Shown: positions 52,216 to 61,279 of the stretch, piece by piece
Layout: each line of letters starts with the position of its first letter
Numbering within the stretch: position 1 is the first letter of the stretch
Assembly: GCA_963815125.1 (NCBI GenBank)
Contig: CAWFFM010000001.1
Location: 558,001 to 622,000, forward strand
DNA from: Actinocatenispora sp963815125
Lineage (GTDB): Bacteria > Actinomycetota > Actinomycetes > Mycobacteriales > Micromonosporaceae
Reading direction: 5' to 3'
DNA length: 64,000 nt
The notes under the pieces: generated by a model
Told to the model about the DNA's origin: nothing
Database searches by the model: none
Seen by the model: the letters and a program-made list of their open reading frames with translations, nothing else
Made by a program: the position numbers and the translations under genes

Positions 52216-53471
52216 CCGCCACCAAGGACGTACCTCAGCAGCCGGCGGTGCTGCAGGCCGATCCGCGACTCGTGGTCGCCGAACGCGGCCTGCGCGGGTA
52301 CGGGTCGGAGACCTGGCGCCGGGTCCGGGGCGGGGAACTGGGTTCGATCCCGGTCGTCATCGGCCTGATCGTCATCTGGGTCATCTTCCAGAGCATGAAC
52401 TCCGGGTTCCTCTCGCCCGGCTACCTCACCCAGATCAGCCTGAACATCGTGGCCACCGGCATGATGGCCACCGGCATCGTGTTCGTACTGCTGCTGGGCG
52501 AGATCGACCTGTCCATCGGCTCGGTGTCCGGTGCCTGCGCTGCCGTGCTCGCGGTGTCCAACCGCAGCTGGGGCCTGAGCGAATGGCAGTCCGTCCTGCT
52601 CGCGGTGGTCGTCGGGCTGGCGATGGGCCTGCTGCACGGCTTCTTCTTCGCCAAGATCGGCGTACCCGCGTTCATCGTCACGCTGGCCGGTCTGCTCGGC
52701 TGGCTGGGTTTCATGCTGTGGGTGCTGGGCAAGACCGGTTCCTACAACCTGTCCAACAGCGACGGCCTGATCGACCGGCTCACCAACACCTTCTTCGCCG
52801 AGGTCATCTGGGCGTACGGGCTGGCCGGTGCGGTCACGGCCGGATACTTCGTGCTCACCATGCTCGGCGCGATGCGGCGCCGCCAGGCCGGAATACCGGC
52901 CCGCAGCACCGTGGAAGTGCTGCTGCGCAGCGTTGCGCTGGGCGTCGTACTGTTCGCGGTCGCCATCGTGTTCAACCAGTCGCAGGGCCTGCCGTTGGCG
53001 CCGGTCATCTTCCTGGTGTTCGTGGTCGGTCTGGACTTCGTGCTGCGGCACACCTCGTACGGCCGCAAGGTGTTCGCCGTCGGCGGGAACGTGGAAGCGG
53101 CCCGACGCGCCGGTATCAACGTGACCGCGATCCGGATCAGCGTGTTCGCCATCTCCGGCACGATGGCCGCGATCGGTGGCATCTTCTTCGCCTCGGTGAA
53201 CACGAACATCACCAAGTCGGGTACCGGGCAGGACATCCTGATGGACGCCATCGCGGCGGCCGTCATCGGTGGCACCAGCCTGTTCGGTGGCCGGGGCAGC
53301 ACCTACTCGGCACTGCTGGGTGTGCTGGTCATCCAGTCGATCGCGGCCGGGATGAACCTGGTCGGTATCACCGACTACGCGCAGTACATGGTGACCGGCA
53401 TCGTGCTGTTGGCCGCGGTGGTCATCGACTCGGTGTCCCGGCGAAGCCAGCGGGCCGCCGGTCGGGCCTGA
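52212..53471 (+). CDS. Sugar ABC transporter permease (XylH-like)
   Basis: The 419-residue protein has about ten membrane helices. Landmarks are SIPVVIGLIVIWVIFQSMNSGFLSPGYL, MATGIVFVLLLGEIDLSIGSVSG (conserved EIDLSxGS of ribose/xylose permeases), KIGVPAFIVTLAG, YGRKVFAVGGNVEAARRAGI (the ATPase-contact loop) and GGTSLFGGRGSTYSALLGVLVI. A cytoplasmic N-terminus of 45 residues precedes helix 1. It completes a binding protein, ATPase and permease set for a pentose-like sugar; the exact sugar is unproven. Confidence 0.94.
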   Translation: MTATKDVPQQPAVLQADPRLVVAERGLRGYGSETWRRVRGGELGSIPVVIGLIVIWVIFQSMNSGFLSPGYLTQISLNIVATGMMATGIVFVLLLGEIDLSIGSVSGACAAVLAVSNRSWGLSEWQSVLLAVVVGLAMGLLHGFFFAKIGVPAFIVTLAGLLGWLGFMLWVLGKTGSYNLSNSDGLIDRLTNTFFAEVIWAYGLAGAVTAGYFVLTMLGAMRRRQAGIPARSTVEVLLRSVALGVVLFAVAIVFNQSQGLPLAPVIFLVFVVGLDFVLRHTSYGRKVFAVGGNVEAARRAGINVTAIRISVFAISGTMAAIGGIFFASVNTNITKSGTGQDILMDAIAAAVIGGTSLFGGRGSTYSALLGVLVIQSIAAGMNLVGITDYAQYMVTGIVLLAAVVIDSVSRRSQRAAGRA

Positions 53472-53502
53472 CCGGGGAACGCGGCACAGGGCGCAACGAC
53501 CC

Positions 53503-53536
53503 GGCCCCGATCGACCCTCACCGGTCGGTCGGGGCC
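53503..53536. terminator. Bidirectional terminator between the sugar and peptide ABC operons
   Basis: Fourteen-base arms (53503-53516 and 53523-53536, one G-T mismatch) enclose the loop CTCACC between convergent genes; the right arm lies inside the last codons of the minus-strand ATPase. Confidence 0.7.
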
Positions 53537-54507
53537 GCCGCCGTTCCGGTCGGCACCGCGGCCTCGCGGGCCACCACGTGGCAGGCCACCCGACGGGCCG
53601 GCCCGACCGCCAGCAGCTCCGGCGAGGTGTGCCGGCAGATCTCCTCGACCAGCGGGCAGCGCGGATGGAACGGGCAGCCGGGTGGTGGTGCGGCCGGATC
53701 CGGAACCTCACCGGCCGGTACCGGTACCCGCCGCTGCGCCTCCACCGCCGGGTCGGGCACCGGCACCGCGTCGTGCAGTGCACGGGTGTACGGGTGCCGG
53801 GGATCATCCGAGACGCCCTGCCAGTCACCGGTCTCCACGATGCGCCCCAGGTACATCACCGCGATGCGGTCCGACAGATGCCGGACCATGCCCAGGTCGT
53901 GCGAGATGAACAGGTAGGTCAACCCCAGTTCGGTACGCAGCGTGGTGAGCAGGTTCATCACCTCGGCGCGTACGGACACGTCCAGTGCGGACACCGGCTC
54001 GTCCAGGACCAGTACCTCGGGCTCGACGGCGAGTGCGCGGGCGATGCCGACCCGCTGCCGTTGGCCGCCGGACAACTGGTGCGGATAGCGCTCGGCCACC
54101 GAGTTCGGTAGCCCCACCATGTCCAGCAGTTCACCCACCCGTCGGGCCACCGCCGGGCCGCTGGCCAGCCGATGTACCCGCAGCACCTCGCCCAGGGTGG
54201 CGGCCACCCCGCGACGCGGGTTGAGCGAGCCGTACGGGTCCTGGAACACCAGCTGGATCCGGCGCCGCATCCGGCGCAGCGCCGCCCCGCGCAGCGAGGT
54301 GAGGTCGGTACCGTCCAGCACGATCCGGCCCGCGGTGGGTCGCTCCAGCCGTACCAGCAGCCGGGCCGTGGTCGACTTGCCGCAGCCGGACTCGCCGACC
54401 AGCCCCAGGGTCTCGCCGCGCGCCACCGAGAACGACACCCCGTCCACCGCCCGGACCAGGCCGTCGCGGGTCCGGTAGTGCCGGACCAGATCCGTCACCT
54501 CGATCAT
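53518..54507 (-). CDS. Peptide ABC transporter ATPase (OppF/DppF-like)
   Basis: The 329-residue protein is an ABC ATPase: Walker A GESGCGKST, Q-loop VFQDPYGSLNPR, signature LSGGQRQRVGIARAL, Walker B VLVLDEPVSALD and ISHDLGMV. After the domain comes the oligopeptide-specific CPFHPRCPLVEEIC motif, a cysteine cluster known to hold iron-sulfur in DppD/F-like proteins. It is the last gene of the opp-like operon; its ATG overlaps the stop of the other ATPase by four bases. Confidence 0.93.
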   Translation of the reverse strand: MIEVTDLVRHYRTRDGLVRAVDGVSFSVARGETLGLVGESGCGKSTTARLLVRLERPTAGRIVLDGTDLTSLRGAALRRMRRRIQLVFQDPYGSLNPRRGVAATLGEVLRVHRLASGPAVARRVGELLDMVGLPNSVAERYPHQLSGGQRQRVGIARALAVEPEVLVLDEPVSALDVSVRAEVMNLLTTLRTELGLTYLFISHDLGMVRHLSDRIAVMYLGRIVETGDWQGVSDDPRHPYTRALHDAVPVPDPAVEAQRRVPVPAGEVPDPAAPPPGCPFHPRCPLVEEICRHTSPELLAVGPARRVACHVVAREAAVPTGTAAAPTDR

Positions 54508-55481
54508 GTCCAGCGCTCCCGGGGTACGTGGCAGGCGGCGATGCTCTCGCCGCGTCGGGTCGGCTCCGGATCCTCGTGGTCGCACCGGTCGATGCGTTGC
54601 CGGCAGCGCGGCGCGAACGGGCATCCGGCCGGCAGCCGGGCCAGGTCCGGTGGCGCACCACCGATCTGCGGCAACGGGCCGCGCCGGGTGTCGTCCGTCG
54701 TCGGGATCGAGGCGAGCAGCCCGGAGGTGTACGGATGCTGGGGCCGGGCGAACAGCGGCCCGCTGGCCGCCGTCTCGGCCAACCGCCCGGCGTACATGAC
54801 CGCGACCCGTTGCGCGACCCGCGCCACCACGCCCAGGTCGTGGGTGATCCACAGCACCGCAAGGTCGTGTGTCCGGCGCAGTTCGTCGACCAGCGCCAGG
54901 ATCTGCTGCTGGATGGTGACGTCCAGGGCGGTGGTCGGTTCGTCGGCGATGAGTACCTTCGGCCGCAGCGCCAGCGCGCTGGCGATCACCACCCGCTGAC
55001 GCTGGCCGCCGGACAGCCGGTGCGGATAGCTGCGGGCGATCCGCTCCGGTCGGGGCAGACCGACCTCGTCGATCGCCGCCAGGGTGCGCTGGCGTGCCTC
55101 GGCGCCGCGTACACCGTGCGCACGCAGCCCCTCGGCGATCTGCGCGCCGACACTCATCAGGGGGTTCAGCGCGGTCATCGGGTCCTGGTAGATCATCGCG
55201 ACGGTGCCGCCACGGCGGGCCCGGCGGGTCCGTTCCGGCAGGGCGGTCAGATCCTCGCCGCCGACGACTATCCGGCCGGCGGTGACCCGGGCACCGGTCG
55301 GCAGCAGGCCCAGTACCGACAGTGCGGTGAAACTCTTCCCGCTGCCGCTCTCCCCGACCAGACCGACGATCTCGCCCGGGTCGACCGTCAGTGACACGCC
55401 CCGTACCACCGGCAGATCCCGCCCGCCGGAGGAGACCACCGTGTGCAGGTCGTCGATCTGGAGCATCGGTTGGACGGTCAC
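54504..55481 (-). CDS. Peptide ABC transporter ATPase (OppD/DppD-like)
   Basis: The 325-residue protein has Walker A GESGSGKSF (with Phe after Ser), Q-loop IYQDPMTALNPL, signature LSGGQRQRVVIASAL, Walker B VLIADEPTTALD and ITHDLGVV, then CPFAPRCRQRIDRC near the C-terminus. It pairs with OppF-like to energise peptide import. GTG 55481 overlaps the stop of the permease (GTGA). Confidence 0.93.
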   Translation of the reverse strand: MTVQPMLQIDDLHTVVSSGGRDLPVVRGVSLTVDPGEIVGLVGESGSGKSFTALSVLGLLPTGARVTAGRIVVGGEDLTALPERTRRARRGGTVAMIYQDPMTALNPLMSVGAQIAEGLRAHGVRGAEARQRTLAAIDEVGLPRPERIARSYPHRLSGGQRQRVVIASALALRPKVLIADEPTTALDVTIQQQILALVDELRRTHDLAVLWITHDLGVVARVAQRVAVMYAGRLAETAASGPLFARPQHPYTSGLLASIPTTDDTRRGPLPQIGGAPPDLARLPAGCPFAPRCRQRIDRCDHEDPEPTRRGESIAACHVPRERWT

Positions 55482-56383
55482 CGGCGCACCGCCCGTGGGT
55501 CCAGGGCGTTGCGCAGACCGTCGCCGAGCAGGTTCAGCCCGACCACCGCGACCACCACGGCCGCCGCCGGGAACAACAGCGTCCACCAGGCGTCCGGGAA
55601 CAGGGTCCGTGCCTCGGCCACCATCAGGCCCAGGGACGGGTCGGGCGGCTGGGTGCCCAACCCGAGGAAGGACAGTCCGGCCTCGGTCAGGATGGCCCAG
55701 GACAGCGCCAGCGCCACCTGTACCGCGATCGGCGCGGCCACGTTCGGCAGTACGTGCCGGAACAGCAGCCGGGACGCCGGGAACCCGAGTACCCGACCGG
55801 CCTGGACGTACTCCGACTCCCGGGCGGTGAGGACCGGGCCGCGGGAGACCCGTACGAAGATCGGCGTGTACACCACCGCGATGGCCACCGCGGTGTTGAA
55901 CCAGCCGTGCCCCAGCGCGGCCACCAGGGCCAGGGCCAGCAGGGTGGCGGGGAAGGCGAACAGTACGTCGGTGCACCGGCCGACCACCGCGTCCAGGACG
56001 CCGCCGGTGAACCCGGACAGCACACCGAGCAGACCACCGACGACGGTGGCCAACCCCACCGCGACCACCGCCACCCGCAGCGAGGCGAAGATGCCCGCAG
56101 CGGTACGCGCTGCGATGTCGCGGCCGAACTGGTCGGTGCCCAACCAGTGGAGGCCCGAGGGTGCACCCAGCCGTAGTGCCCGGTCCTGGGTGAGCGGGTC
56201 GTAGCCGGTCAGGTGGGCGACCGCGAGCAGTGCGGCCAGTGCCAGCAGACCGGTCAGCGCCACGCCGAGCCGACCGTTACGGTCGGCCCATACCCCGCCC
56301 AGCAGTGCGCGCGCTCCACCGGTCGGCCGCGCACGGCGTACCGGTGCCAGGTCGGTGACCGCGGCGGGCGGCAGCTCGCTCAT
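55478..56383 (-). CDS. Peptide ABC transporter permease (OppC/DppC-like)
   Basis: The 301-residue protein has an N-terminal cytoplasmic tail and six helices. Family landmarks are LGTDQFGRDIAARTAAGIFASLRVAVVAVGLA, the cytoplasmic loop EYVQAGRVLGFPASRLLFRHVLPNVAAPI (EAA motif), SWAILTEAGLSFLGLGTQPPDPSLG and LFPAAAVVVAVVGLNLLGDGLRNALDPR. It forms the channel with the OppB-like protein. Start and stop both overlap neighbouring genes by four bases. Confidence 0.94.
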   Translation of the reverse strand: MSELPPAAVTDLAPVRRARPTGGARALLGGVWADRNGRLGVALTGLLALAALLAVAHLTGYDPLTQDRALRLGAPSGLHWLGTDQFGRDIAARTAAGIFASLRVAVVAVGLATVVGGLLGVLSGFTGGVLDAVVGRCTDVLFAFPATLLALALVAALGHGWFNTAVAIAVVYTPIFVRVSRGPVLTARESEYVQAGRVLGFPASRLLFRHVLPNVAAPIAVQVALALSWAILTEAGLSFLGLGTQPPDPSLGLMVAEARTLFPDAWWTLLFPAAAVVVAVVGLNLLGDGLRNALDPRAVRR

Positions 56384-57351
56384 GCCCGCCTCCCCTCGGT
56401 ACGGGTACGCGGGTCCAGCAGCCGGTAGCCGATGTCGACCAGGAAGTTGACCAGTACGAAGATCGCGGCGACCAGCAGCGTGACTGCCTGTACGACGGCG
56501 TAGTCCTGTTGCAGGATCCCGCCCAGCAGCAGTCGGCCCAGTCCGGGAAGTGCGAAGATCTGCTCCACCACGAGAGTGCCGCCCAGCAGGTAGCCGAACT
56601 GGATGCCGACCATGGTCATGATCGGAATGCCGGCGTTGTGCAGGATGTGCCGGAACCGTACCCGGCTCTCGGTGAGGCCCTTGCCCCGCGCGGTCCGGAC
56701 GAAGTCGGCCGTCGTGGTCTCCAGGTACGCCGAGCGGGTGGTGCGCATGATGGTCGCGGTGAGCCCGATCGCCAGCACCAGCGCCGGGTAGAGCATCTGA
56801 CGCAGGTTACCGCCCACCGAGGTGCCCAGCGAGATGTACGAACCAGGGCTGGGGAAGTAGGCGAAGGCCGAGGCCAGCCAGGCGACCAGCACGGAGGCCA
56901 GGACGAACTCCGGCACCGCGAGGCCGAGCAACCCGGCGCCCTGTACGGTCAGGTCGGTCAGTCGACCGGGCCGGCTGGCGGCCACCATGCCCAGCAGCAC
57001 CCCGGCCGGCACCGCGATGAGCATCGCCAGTACGGCCAGCTCGACGGTGACCGGCAGGGCGTCGGTGACCAGTCGGCGTACCGGGGTTCCGGTGTCGATG
57101 GACACCCCGAGATCACCGTGTGCCAGGGCCCACAGCCATCGGCCGAACTGCCGCAGCGGTGAGACGTCCAGGCCGTAGAAGTGTTGCAGGGCATGACGTT
57201 GACCGGCGCTGAGGGTGGCGGCCTGGGTTCCCAGCTTTGCCGTGATGGTGTCCCCGGGCAGCGCCCGGAGCACGATGAACACCACCACGGTCACCCCGAA
57301 CAGGGTGCCGAGCATGCCGGCGAACCGTCCGGCGAGATACCGCCAGCTCAT
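56380..57351 (-). CDS. Peptide ABC transporter permease (OppB/DppB-like)
   Basis: The 323-residue protein has six helices: YLAGRFAGMLGTLFGVTVVVFIVLRALPGDT, the periplasmic loop, VELAVLAMLIAVPAGVLLGMVAA, AVPEFVLASVLVAWLA, the EAA loop DFVRTARGKGLTESRVRFRHILHNA, and GGTLVVEQIFALPGLGRLLLGGILQQDY. ATG 57351 overlaps the binding-protein stop (ATGA); the frame is open upstream, inside that gene, but those codons are not typical of the family. Confidence 0.94.
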   Translation of the reverse strand: MSWRYLAGRFAGMLGTLFGVTVVVFIVLRALPGDTITAKLGTQAATLSAGQRHALQHFYGLDVSPLRQFGRWLWALAHGDLGVSIDTGTPVRRLVTDALPVTVELAVLAMLIAVPAGVLLGMVAASRPGRLTDLTVQGAGLLGLAVPEFVLASVLVAWLASAFAYFPSPGSYISLGTSVGGNLRQMLYPALVLAIGLTATIMRTTRSAYLETTTADFVRTARGKGLTESRVRFRHILHNAGIPIMTMVGIQFGYLLGGTLVVEQIFALPGLGRLLLGGILQQDYAVVQAVTLLVAAIFVLVNFLVDIGYRLLDPRTRTEGRRA

Positions 57352-58895
57352 CGCAGGCTGGTGCCGCGCAGGTTCTCCAGCGAGTCCGACGGGGTCGGCC
57401 GGAAGCCGGTCAGCCTGCTGCTCTGCACGTAGTAGGTCTGGTTGCGGAACAGCCACACCCAGGGCGAGTCGGCCAGCAGACGGTTCTGCAACTGGCCGAA
57501 CGTCTGCTGCCGCGTGGTCGGGTCGGTACTGCTGTTGGCCTTGCGTAGCAACATGTCCAGCTGCCGGTCGGCGTACCCGGCCGGGGTGGTCAGACTTCCG
57601 TCGGTCAGGAAGTACCGGTTGTACTCCAGGTACGGATCGGTACTCCCGCCGTTGAGCGCGACCGCGGCGTCGAAGTTCGCCTTGGACCAGTTCGGTACGT
57701 ACACGTTGGTCTGCTGCCGGTCCAGGTCCAGCCGCACACCGATGTCACGAAGCTGCGACTGCAGGACCTGGGCCAGGTTCGTGGAAGTGGAGTACTGGCC
57801 GGTCATCACGATGGTCCTGAGATGGAAACCCTTGGCGTAGCCGGCCTTCGCGAGCATCGTACGGGCCGCTGCGGTGTCCCCGGGCCGGCAGCCGAGGCCG
57901 TCGGTGCTGCCGTACCGGTAGGCGGGGCTGGTGACCGGCCCGGTCTCCTTGGCCTGTCCGAAGTAGACAGTGTCGATGGCCGCACCGCGGTCCACCGCGC
58001 AGGCGATGGCGCGCCGTACCTGCTGCTTGCGCAGGGGTCCACGGCGGGCGTTGAGCTGCAGTACGTGGTAGTCGAGGGTCGGGTTCGCGATCATGTTGAC
58101 CTTGGGATTCTTGGTCAGTTGCCGGGCCAGCGCCGGATCGGAGACCAATCCGAGACTGAAGCTGCCGGCCTTCATGCCGGACACGATGGACGACTCGTCG
58201 GGGATCACCCGGAACTGCACGCCGGCGTTGGCCGGCTTGCCGCCCCAGTAGCCGCCGTTGGCGGACAGATCCAGCTCCTGGCCCTGTTTCCAGCTCTTCC
58301 ACCGGTACGGTCCGGTGCCGTTCGGCTTCTTGGCCACCGTGCCGGCCTTGATGTCGGCGGCGGACAGGATCGAGGTGCCGGTGTAGGAGAGTGCGGTGAG
58401 CAGCGAGGCATCCGGATGCTTCAGTTTCAGCGTCAGGGTGTGCGGGTCGGTGGCCTCCACGCCGGACACGTTGGACAGGTAGGAGCGGTCCACCGACGCG
58501 GTGGCGGGATCCAGGATCCGGTCCAGGGTGGCCTTGGCGTCGGCGGCGGTGAACGCCGCGCCGTTGTGGAACTTCACGCCGCGGCGCAGGGTGAAGGTGA
58601 GGGTGGTGCCGCCGGCACCGACGTCCCATTTACTGGCCAGACCGGGCACCGGGGTCCCCTTGCTGCCCGTGTCGACCAGGGTGTCGTACACCAGGGCCAG
58701 TGTCTGGTTGCTGGCGAACGCGGTGGCCCGGGCCGGGTCGAGTACGTCGACGTCCGCGGTACGGGCCACCACGAGTTGCGCGGCGCCGCCGCTCTTTTGA
58801 TCACCTGACGGGTTCGGGCTGCAGGCGGCGCCCGCAGCGAGGGTCAGTAGCGCCGCCGTCGCGACACCCCATCGACGTGCGTGTGGTCCGGTCAC
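57348..58895 (-). CDS. Peptide ABC transporter substrate-binding lipoprotein (OppA/DppA type)
   Basis: The 515-residue protein has a lipoprotein signal (residues 1-25, ending AAGAAC) and an SBP_bac_5 domain: ADVDVLDPARATAF, VKFHNGAAFTAADAKATLDRI, DPHTLTLKLKHPDASLL, GTGPYRWKSW, QLNARRGPLRKQQVRRAIACAVDR and the C-terminal FRPTPSDSLENLRGT. It binds peptide-like ligands outside the cell. GTG 58895 has GGAGGG seven bases upstream. The unit is divergent from a serine hydrolase and anmK, so cell-wall fragments are likely substrates (inference). Confidence 0.92.
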   Translation of the reverse strand: MTGPHARRWGVATAALLTLAAGAACSPNPSGDQKSGGAAQLVVARTADVDVLDPARATAFASNQTLALVYDTLVDTGSKGTPVPGLASKWDVGAGGTTLTFTLRRGVKFHNGAAFTAADAKATLDRILDPATASVDRSYLSNVSGVEATDPHTLTLKLKHPDASLLTALSYTGTSILSAADIKAGTVAKKPNGTGPYRWKSWKQGQELDLSANGGYWGGKPANAGVQFRVIPDESSIVSGMKAGSFSLGLVSDPALARQLTKNPKVNMIANPTLDYHVLQLNARRGPLRKQQVRRAIACAVDRGAAIDTVYFGQAKETGPVTSPAYRYGSTDGLGCRPGDTAAARTMLAKAGYAKGFHLRTIVMTGQYSTSTNLAQVLQSQLRDIGVRLDLDRQQTNVYVPNWSKANFDAAVALNGGSTDPYLEYNRYFLTDGSLTTPAGYADRQLDMLLRKANSSTDPTTRQQTFGQLQNRLLADSPWVWLFRNQTYYVQSSRLTGFRPTPSDSLENLRGTSLR

Positions 58896-59003
58896 CGTGA
58901 GTCCCTCCGTCGCCTTGCCGTCCGACACTAGTGCCCGACCGATCGTCCTGGTCAGGGGCCTGCACGATTGGACCACAGAGTGAAACTTATCTACAGTGCT
59001 GGT
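58896..59003. promoter_or_regulatory. Divergent promoter region of the muropeptide-salvage locus
   Basis: On the plus strand TTGGAC (58968-58973) and TCTACA (58990-58995) are spaced by 16 bases and place a start near the GTG at 59004, compatible with a leaderless mRNA. The palindrome CACTAGTG (58926-58933) lies between the two divergent promoters and might bind a regulator; none is encoded next door. Confidence 0.5.
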
Positions 59004-60116
59004 GTGTTAGCCGACCGCGTCGCCGAACTGCTCGATCACGACGCGCTGGCCGGCCCGGCCGGCGTACTGCTGCGGGTCGCCGACCGTAGCGGTGAACGTG
59101 CGGAGCACTGTGCGGGGCACCGGCAGACCCATCAGAGCACCGGGGCGACACCGCAACCGTTGCCCGATCCGCCACCCCTGACACCCGATGCGGTGTTCGA
59201 CCTGGCCTCGGTCACCAAGATCGCCGCAACCACCGCCGCGTTGCTGAGTCTCACCGATGCCGGTGTGCTCGACCCCGACCAACCGGCCCGCGACTGGATC
59301 CCTGGCCTGCCGGCGCAGACCCGGCTCGCCCATCTGCTGACACACCGGGCCGGACTGGCCGAATGGTGGCCGCTGTACGCGGCCGGCGGGCGGGACCCCG
59401 ACAGTGTCGAAGCGGTCATCACCGGCCTTCCGTTGCGCTATCCGACCGGAACGGCACGGCACTACTCCGACCTGGGCTTCGTACTGCTGGGCCGGGTGGT
59501 GGAACGGGCGGCCGGTGAGCCACTGGCGCCGGCCGTGCGCCGGTTGGCCTGTCTGCCCGCCGGGATGCCGACCGCGCACTTCCGGCCGGGCGGCGCCGGA
59601 CCCGACCTGCCGCTGGTGGCCACCGCGCACGGCGACTGGTACGAGCAGCGGATGCTCGCCACCGGCGAGCCGTACCCGGTCGGCATCGACCCGGACAGCT
59701 TCGCGTACTGGCGCAGCCACACCCTGCTCGGTGAGGTGCACGACGGCAACGCGTGGCACGCGCTCGGCGGGGTGGCCGGGCATGCGGGACTGTTCGGTAC
59801 CGCGGAGGACCTGGTCGCCTACGGTCGTGCGCTGCTGTCCTCGCTGGCCGGGACCGGCCCGTGGCGGCCGGAGACGGTGCGGCGCTTCTTCGCGGCCGGC
59901 CCGGACCCCGGGCAGGGTCTCGGCTTCTGGCGGTGGCCGGAGCGCGGCGCGGTCGGTCACGCCGGATTCACCGGCATCCGCTTCGCGGTACTGCCCGGAC
60001 CCGGGCGGATCGTGGTACTGCTGACCAACCGGGTACACACGGTGCGCCACGAGCTGCTGGACATCAGCGGGGTCTGGGACCGGATCCTGGCCGACGTGCT
60101 GGAGGGGGACAGGTGA
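59004..60116 (+). CDS. Serine hydrolase of the beta-lactamase/penicillin-binding protein fold
   Basis: The 370-residue protein has the active-site SVTK (SxxK, serine about 69) in VFDLASVTKIAATTAALLSL, YSDLGF in place of YxN and HAGFTG in place of KTG. It lacks a signal peptide, so it is probably cytoplasmic. GTG 59004 was chosen because the promoter places transcription there; GTG 58980 and TTG 58968 are alternatives. Enzymes of this kind next to anmK are thought to act in cell-wall recycling, for example as a peptidase or lactonase; the substrate is not proven. AnmK starts inside its stop codon. Confidence 0.85.
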   Translation: MLADRVAELLDHDALAGPAGVLLRVADRSGERAEHCAGHRQTHQSTGATPQPLPDPPPLTPDAVFDLASVTKIAATTAALLSLTDAGVLDPDQPARDWIPGLPAQTRLAHLLTHRAGLAEWWPLYAAGGRDPDSVEAVITGLPLRYPTGTARHYSDLGFVLLGRVVERAAGEPLAPAVRRLACLPAGMPTAHFRPGGAGPDLPLVATAHGDWYEQRMLATGEPYPVGIDPDSFAYWRSHTLLGEVHDGNAWHALGGVAGHAGLFGTAEDLVAYGRALLSSLAGTGPWRPETVRRFFAAGPDPGQGLGFWRWPERGAVGHAGFTGIRFAVLPGPGRIVVLLTNRVHTVRHELLDISGVWDRILADVLEGDR

Positions 60117-61279
60117 CGATGCGGGTGATCGGTCTGATGTCGGGCACCTCGTACGACGCGATCGACGTGGCCGCTGCGGAGTTCCATGCCGTCGGTGACA
60201 CGCTGGAGCTGCGCCCGCTCGGTGCGCTGAGCGTGGACTACCCGCCCGGGGTACGCGACGCGGTGGCGGCGGTGCTGCCCCCTGCGGCGACCAGTATCGA
60301 CGCGGTCTGCCGACTGGACACCGGGTTGGCGCACTGCTTCGCGGACGCGGCGGTGCGCGCGCTGACCGAGGTGTGCGACGGCCACGCCGATCTGGTGGTG
60401 TCCCACGGCCAGACCGTCTACCACTGGATCAGCGACGGGAGCGCGTTGGGCACGCTGCAGCTGGGCCAGCCCGCGTTCATCGCCGCGGCCACCGGACTAC
60501 CGGTGGTGTCCGACCTGCGGGCCGCGGACATCGCGGCCGGTGGTCAGGGCGCGCCGTTGGTACCCGCCTTCGACGGGTTGCTGCTGGCACCGGATCCGGG
60601 CAGCACCGTACGCCGGGCTGGGCTCAACCTGGGCGGTATCGCGAACATCAGCGTCCTGGCCGATGACACGGTACTGGGCTACGACACCGGACCGGCGAAC
60701 GCGCTGATCGACGAGGCGTGCCGGCGCTACTTCGCCGAGTCCTACGACGCCGACGGGCGGCACGCCGCGGCCGGTACGGTACTGCCCGACCTGCTCGATG
60801 CGCTGCTGGCCGAGCCGTACTACACGGCGCGGGCACCCAAATCGACCGGTAAGGAACTGTTCCACGGCGGCTACCTGGACCGGTTCCTGGCCGACCGCCT
60901 CGATGCACCGGACGATGTGGTGGCCACCCTGACCGAGCTGACCGCCCGTACGGTCGCCGCGGAGCTGCGCCGGCACCGGATCACCGAGGTGGTCGCGGCC
61001 GGAGGTGGCCTACGCAACCCCGTTCTCACGCACAGGATCGGACAGCTTGCCGATTGTCACCTTGTGTCGGTGGACGAATACGGCATCCCCGCCGATGCGA
61101 AGGAGGCGTACGCGTTCGCCCTGCTCGGCTGGTTGAGCTGGCACGGTCTGCCGGGCGCAGTGCCCTCGGTGACCGGGGCCCGGCGCCCGGCCGTACTCGG
61201 CTCGCTGACCCCGGGTGCCGGGCCGCTGCGTCTGCCGGAACCGGCCACCGCGCCACGCCGCCTGCGGGTGCGGCGCTGA
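60113..61279 (+). CDS. anmK: Anhydro-N-acetylmuramic acid kinase
   Basis: The 388-residue protein matches AnmK, which opens the 1,6-anhydro ring of anhydroMurNAc and phosphorylates it to MurNAc-6-phosphate in peptidoglycan recycling. Motifs are IGLMSGTSYDAIDVAAAEF (nucleotide-binding), VSHGQTVYHW, NLGGIANISVL, YDTGPANALIDEACRRYF (Ala where most members have Gly in DTGPGN) and EVVAAGGGLRNP. GTG 60113 has GGAGG upstream and overlaps the serine hydrolase stop. The stop codon lies inside the first copy of a five-copy 15-bp repeat. Confidence 0.93.
   Translation: MTMRVIGLMSGTSYDAIDVAAAEFHAVGDTLELRPLGALSVDYPPGVRDAVAAVLPPAATSIDAVCRLDTGLAHCFADAAVRALTEVCDGHADLVVSHGQTVYHWISDGSALGTLQLGQPAFIAAATGLPVVSDLRAADIAAGGQGAPLVPAFDGLLLAPDPGSTVRRAGLNLGGIANISVLADDTVLGYDTGPANALIDEACRRYFAESYDADGRHAAAGTVLPDLLDALLAEPYYTARAPKSTGKELFHGGYLDRFLADRLDAPDDVVATLTELTARTVAAELRRHRITEVVAAGGGLRNPVLTHRIGQLADCHLVSVDEYGIPADAKEAYAFALLGWLSWHGLPGAVPSVTGARRPAVLGSLTPGAGPLRLPEPATAPRRLRVRR

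Noticed and set aside
51201..53828. 875-codon minus-strand open frame opposite the sugar ABC genes
   Set aside because: Low-complexity antisense product; the plus-strand ATPase and permease are unambiguous.
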